A program made the position numbers and the translations under genes. Under the pieces are notes generated by a model. The model did no database searches. It worked only from the letters and a program-made list of their open reading frames with translations, and was not told the DNA's origin. Below, one piece after another: positions 61,672 to 64,000 of a stretch of DNA of 64,000 nucleotides. Origin of the DNA: an uncultured Polaribacter sp. (GTDB lineage: Bacteria; Bacteroidota; Bacteroidia; Flavobacteriales; Flavobacteriaceae); the NCBI GenBank assembly GCA_913020555.1, contig CAJWAC010000001.1, positions 1 to 64,000 on the forward strand. Direction: 5' to 3'. How positions within the stretch are numbered: the stretch's first letter is position 1; every line of letters begins with the position of its first letter.

Positions 61672-64000
61672 TTAAAATAAAATTTTCATCCCCAAGTTAT
61701 AGGTTCTGCCAAAACCAAACCAAACTAAAGGATCATCAGCATCTAATGCATCTGCAATATATTCTGTATCAAAAATATTGTTTACTCTTACAGTAACTGT
61801 TGTATCAAAATCACCAATTTTAAAACCATGACGTAAACTTGCGTCAAAAGTGTGGTAATTTGGGGCTTTCCAAGTATCTCCTTTACTTTCTGTAGGTGGC
61901 GCATTTGGATCTGGATCGTCTCCTTTAAATACAGCTCTATCTAATACATCAAATTGAGCATAAATATCTGCAAAATAATTATAATCTACTGTTATAGATG
62001 TTTTATCCCAAAATTTATAAAGCATTCCTAAAGCTGCAGTAGTTTGAGCAGCGTCAGATACTTTTAAACCTTTAATTGGTAAATCTACAACTTCTACTAA
62101 GTTTTGATCTTGGTCAAAAATACGAACATCAACTAAATTATTTGCATATTCCCAATTTCCTAAAGATAACATTCCTGTAAAGTTTAGTTTATCTGTTGGT
62201 CTATAAGTAAAATCAAATTCTACCCCTTGATGCGTTGCATTTACACCTAAAATATTTGCTGTAAAATCGTCTTGCCCAGGATTTCTATTTTGAATTCTTC
62301 TTGTAAAAGTTCTGTCGTTCCATTCTGTGTAATAAGCATTTACATTGGCTGCAAATTTCTCACTTCTTAAGCCATAACCTAATTCAACACTGAAAATCTT
62401 TTGATTTTCCGCATCTGGATTCACATCTACATTATTAAAATTTTCGAATACAGCATCAAAATTAGCTGGCCTTTCAAAATATCCAATATTTGCAAAAATA
62501 TTGTGAACATCATCTAACCTATAATTAGCTCCACCTTTAATGCTGTAACCGTTAAAGCCAAATTTATCTGATTCTCTATCTGCGCTATCCTGCGTATAAT
62601 TAAAGTAATCAACTCGCTGATAAGTAGTTCTTTGAGCTGAAGTAGATAAGAAAGCAGTTAAACTTTCCCTTGTATATTCTACCTGAGCAAAAGCACCTAA
62701 CCAACCTACTTTACCATCATCATGATAAGAAAATTTATCTCCTACTTGAAGTGCAGCATTAGGATTGTTTACATCGTTATCATCTAAATAGTACTCACCG
62801 CCTAATAAATCTGTAATTTCTCTGTAATGCGAACCTACATATGACCTCCAATCTAAACCAGCAACAAAATCTAGTCCTTCTGCTAATTCAGTTTTAAAAG
62901 TAGATAAAACACCATACCATTTGTGATTATTCCTAGAAGCTCTTAAAATAGCTTCTGCACCTAAAGCACCATTAGCCGAATTTACTTCTACAATATTGTC
63001 TAAATCTACTGGCTGATCATCTCCACCAATTCTATTTCTAAATAAATCTGTATTAGTTCCAGCAGTACCGCCACCACCACCGTTTCCAAAAGAAACGTAA
63101 AGGGCAGTTGATAAACTTGTTTCATCGTTAATTGTCCAATAGTGGTTTAAAGATGATTGTGATTTGTGATAAAAGTTGTCTTCTATATTAACAACTTGTC
63201 CGTTTTTATAACCCCAATCTGGGTTAAAACGAATTCCAGATTGTGCGTTTCTAATTGTAGAAATTGTACTTCTATTTTGTCTTTGCCCATGTCTTTGAGG
63301 TGCTCCAAAAGTTGTAAAAGATAATTTATGATTATCGTTAAATTCTTTTGTTAAGTTTACAAAGTAATTGTAGCCATCAAACTGAGTACCATCTACATAA
63401 CCTTCTCCAGAAACTTTTGCAAAAGACACTGTAGCCGCAAATCCATTATCCATTAAACCAGTAGATAAAGTGAAACCGTATTTTTGGTATCCGTCATTTC
63501 CTGTGGATGCGATAATATTTCCGCCTTTTTTTACGTCAGAAGTTTTAGATAATATATTAATAGTACCACCAATAGAAGGTACAGCTACTTTAGCTGCTCC
63601 TAAACCTCTTTGCACTTGCATTGCAGATGTAACATCGGATAATCCAGCCCAATTAGACCAATATACACGACCATTTTCCATGTCATTAACGGGAACTCCA
63701 TTAATCATCACAGCAACGTTTTCAGAGTTAAATCCACGCAGATTGATACGACCATCTCCAAAACCACCACCTGACTTCGTAGCATACACACCTGGTGTTG
63801 ATTTTAAAACTTCTGGAAATTCTTGAGAACCTAATTTTCTCTCGATGTCAGCAGCTTTAATAGTAGACACTGCAACAGGAGTTTTCCTATCTATAGCAAA
63901 AGATGTTGCTGTCACTATAATTTCATCTAAAACAGCGTCTTCTTCTAAAAGAATATTACCCAAATTAGATTTTTCAGCAGAAAAGCTTACTTGTTTTGTT
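61672..64000 (-). CDS. TonB-dependent outer-membrane receptor, 5' end outside the window
   Basis: The frame stays open to the end of the window, so the signal peptide and the first domain lie beyond base 64000; the visible part is about 775 residues. It begins with the end of a carboxypeptidase-regulatory-like domain (SFSAEKSNLGNILLEEDAVL), followed by a TonB-box-like DEIIVTATS, the plug domain (PEVLKSTPGVYATKSGG, INLRGFNSENVAVMINGVP), and the 22-strand barrel ending GRTYNLGMKILF. Acidic and Tyr-rich loops are typical. The substrate is unknown. The co-transcribed repeat lipoprotein follows. Confidence 0.93.
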   Translation of the reverse strand, partial: TKQVSFSAEKSNLGNILLEEDAVLDEIIVTATSFAIDRKTPVAVSTIKAADIERKLGSQEFPEVLKSTPGVYATKSGGGFGDGRINLRGFNSENVAVMINGVPVNDMENGRVYWSNWAGLSDVTSAMQVQRGLGAAKVAVPSIGGTINILSKTSDVKKGGNIIASTGNDGYQKYGFTLSTGLMDNGFAATVSFAKVSGEGYVDGTQFDGYNYFVNLTKEFNDNHKLSFTTFGAPQRHGQRQNRSTISTIRNAQSGIRFNPDWGYKNGQVVNIEDNFYHKSQSSLNHYWTINDETSLSTALYVSFGNGGGGGTAGTNTDLFRNRIGGDDQPVDLDNIVEVNSANGALGAEAILRASRNNHKWYGVLSTFKTELAEGLDFVAGLDWRSYVGSHYREITDLLGGEYYLDDNDVNNPNAALQVGDKFSYHDDGKVGWLGAFAQVEYTRESLTAFLSTSAQRTTYQRVDYFNYTQDSADRESDKFGFNGYSIKGGANYRLDDVHNIFANIGYFERPANFDAVFENFNNVDVNPDAENQKIFSVELGYGLRSEKFAANVNAYYTEWNDRTFTRRIQNRNPGQDDFTANILGVNATHQGVEFDFTYRPTDKLNFTGMLSLGNWEYANNLVDVRIFDQDQNLVEVVDLPIKGLKVSDAAQTTAALGMLYKFWDKTSITVDYNYFADIYAQFDVLDRAVFKGDDPDPNAPPTESKGDTWKAPNYHTFDASLRHGFKIGDFDTTVTVRVNNIFDTEYIADALDADDPLVWFGFGRTYNLGMKILF

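Noticed and set aside
1-64000. CRISPR array, prophage, insertion sequence, rRNA or tRNA
   Set aside because: No regularly spaced repeats, phage or transposase genes, or stable RNA genes were recognised on reading both strands.

Overview
The window is AT-rich DNA from the chromosome of a member of the Bacteroidota, most likely a marine Flavobacteriaceae close to Polaribacter. The evidence is: secreted proteins with type IX secretion (T9SS) C-terminal sorting domains; a PorP/SprF, OmpA and gliding-type C-terminal cluster; Bacteroidetes-type promoters (TTTG or TTG, 17-19 bp, TAnnTTTG); three S1-type sulfatases beside xylan-degrading enzymes; and A-rich leaders instead of strong Shine-Dalgarno sites. 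I see no rRNA, tRNA, CRISPR array, prophage or insertion sequence.

Layout. 1-3.5 kb: the end of a prolyl oligopeptidase, a lipoprotein, a gap with an 83-nt imperfect palindrome, and an overlapping operon of hydrolase, ECF sigma factor and four-helix membrane protein. 3.5-28.7 kb: a locus for a sulfated xylan-type polysaccharide. Its minus-strand half holds a secreted GH5, a secreted CBM-like protein with a 60-residue companion peptide, an esterase, three sulfatases, a GH3 and a GH10. Its plus-strand half holds a DUF1800/DUF1501 pair, xylulokinase, xylose isomerase, the wreck of a transaldolase gene, an esterase, an aldose 1-epimerase and a divergent GH10. Outer enzymes would cut and desulfate the chain, GH3 would release xylose, and GalM, XylA and XylB would take xylose to xylulose 5-phosphate. 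No SusC/SusD pair, sugar transporter or regulator lies inside the locus, so uptake and control must be encoded elsewhere.

28.8-45.3 kb: lspA, a secreted Asp-box propeller protein with a small partner, a DksA-like gene with ileS, a flavoprotein reductase, the three-gene T9SS/gliding-type surface cluster, and a TerB-like/J-domain protein. 45.5-60 kb: mostly housekeeping genes: bacilliredoxin, HD hydrolase, AraC regulator, a frameshifted exported protein, crotonase, histidine kinase, MATE exporter, universal stress protein, an AddB-like nuclease, nitrilase/GNAT, and a desaturase/PlsC lipid pair. 60-64 kb: a TonB-dependent receptor, cut by the window end, with a lipoprotein made of repeated modules.

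Most interesting points: the sulfated-xylan locus without SusC/D and with a Tat-type DUF1501 protein; the transaldolase remnant directly behind xylA; a highly structured intergenic element between xylB and xylA; helically phased direct repeats in the divergent promoter region; and a single-base frameshift in a six-A run.
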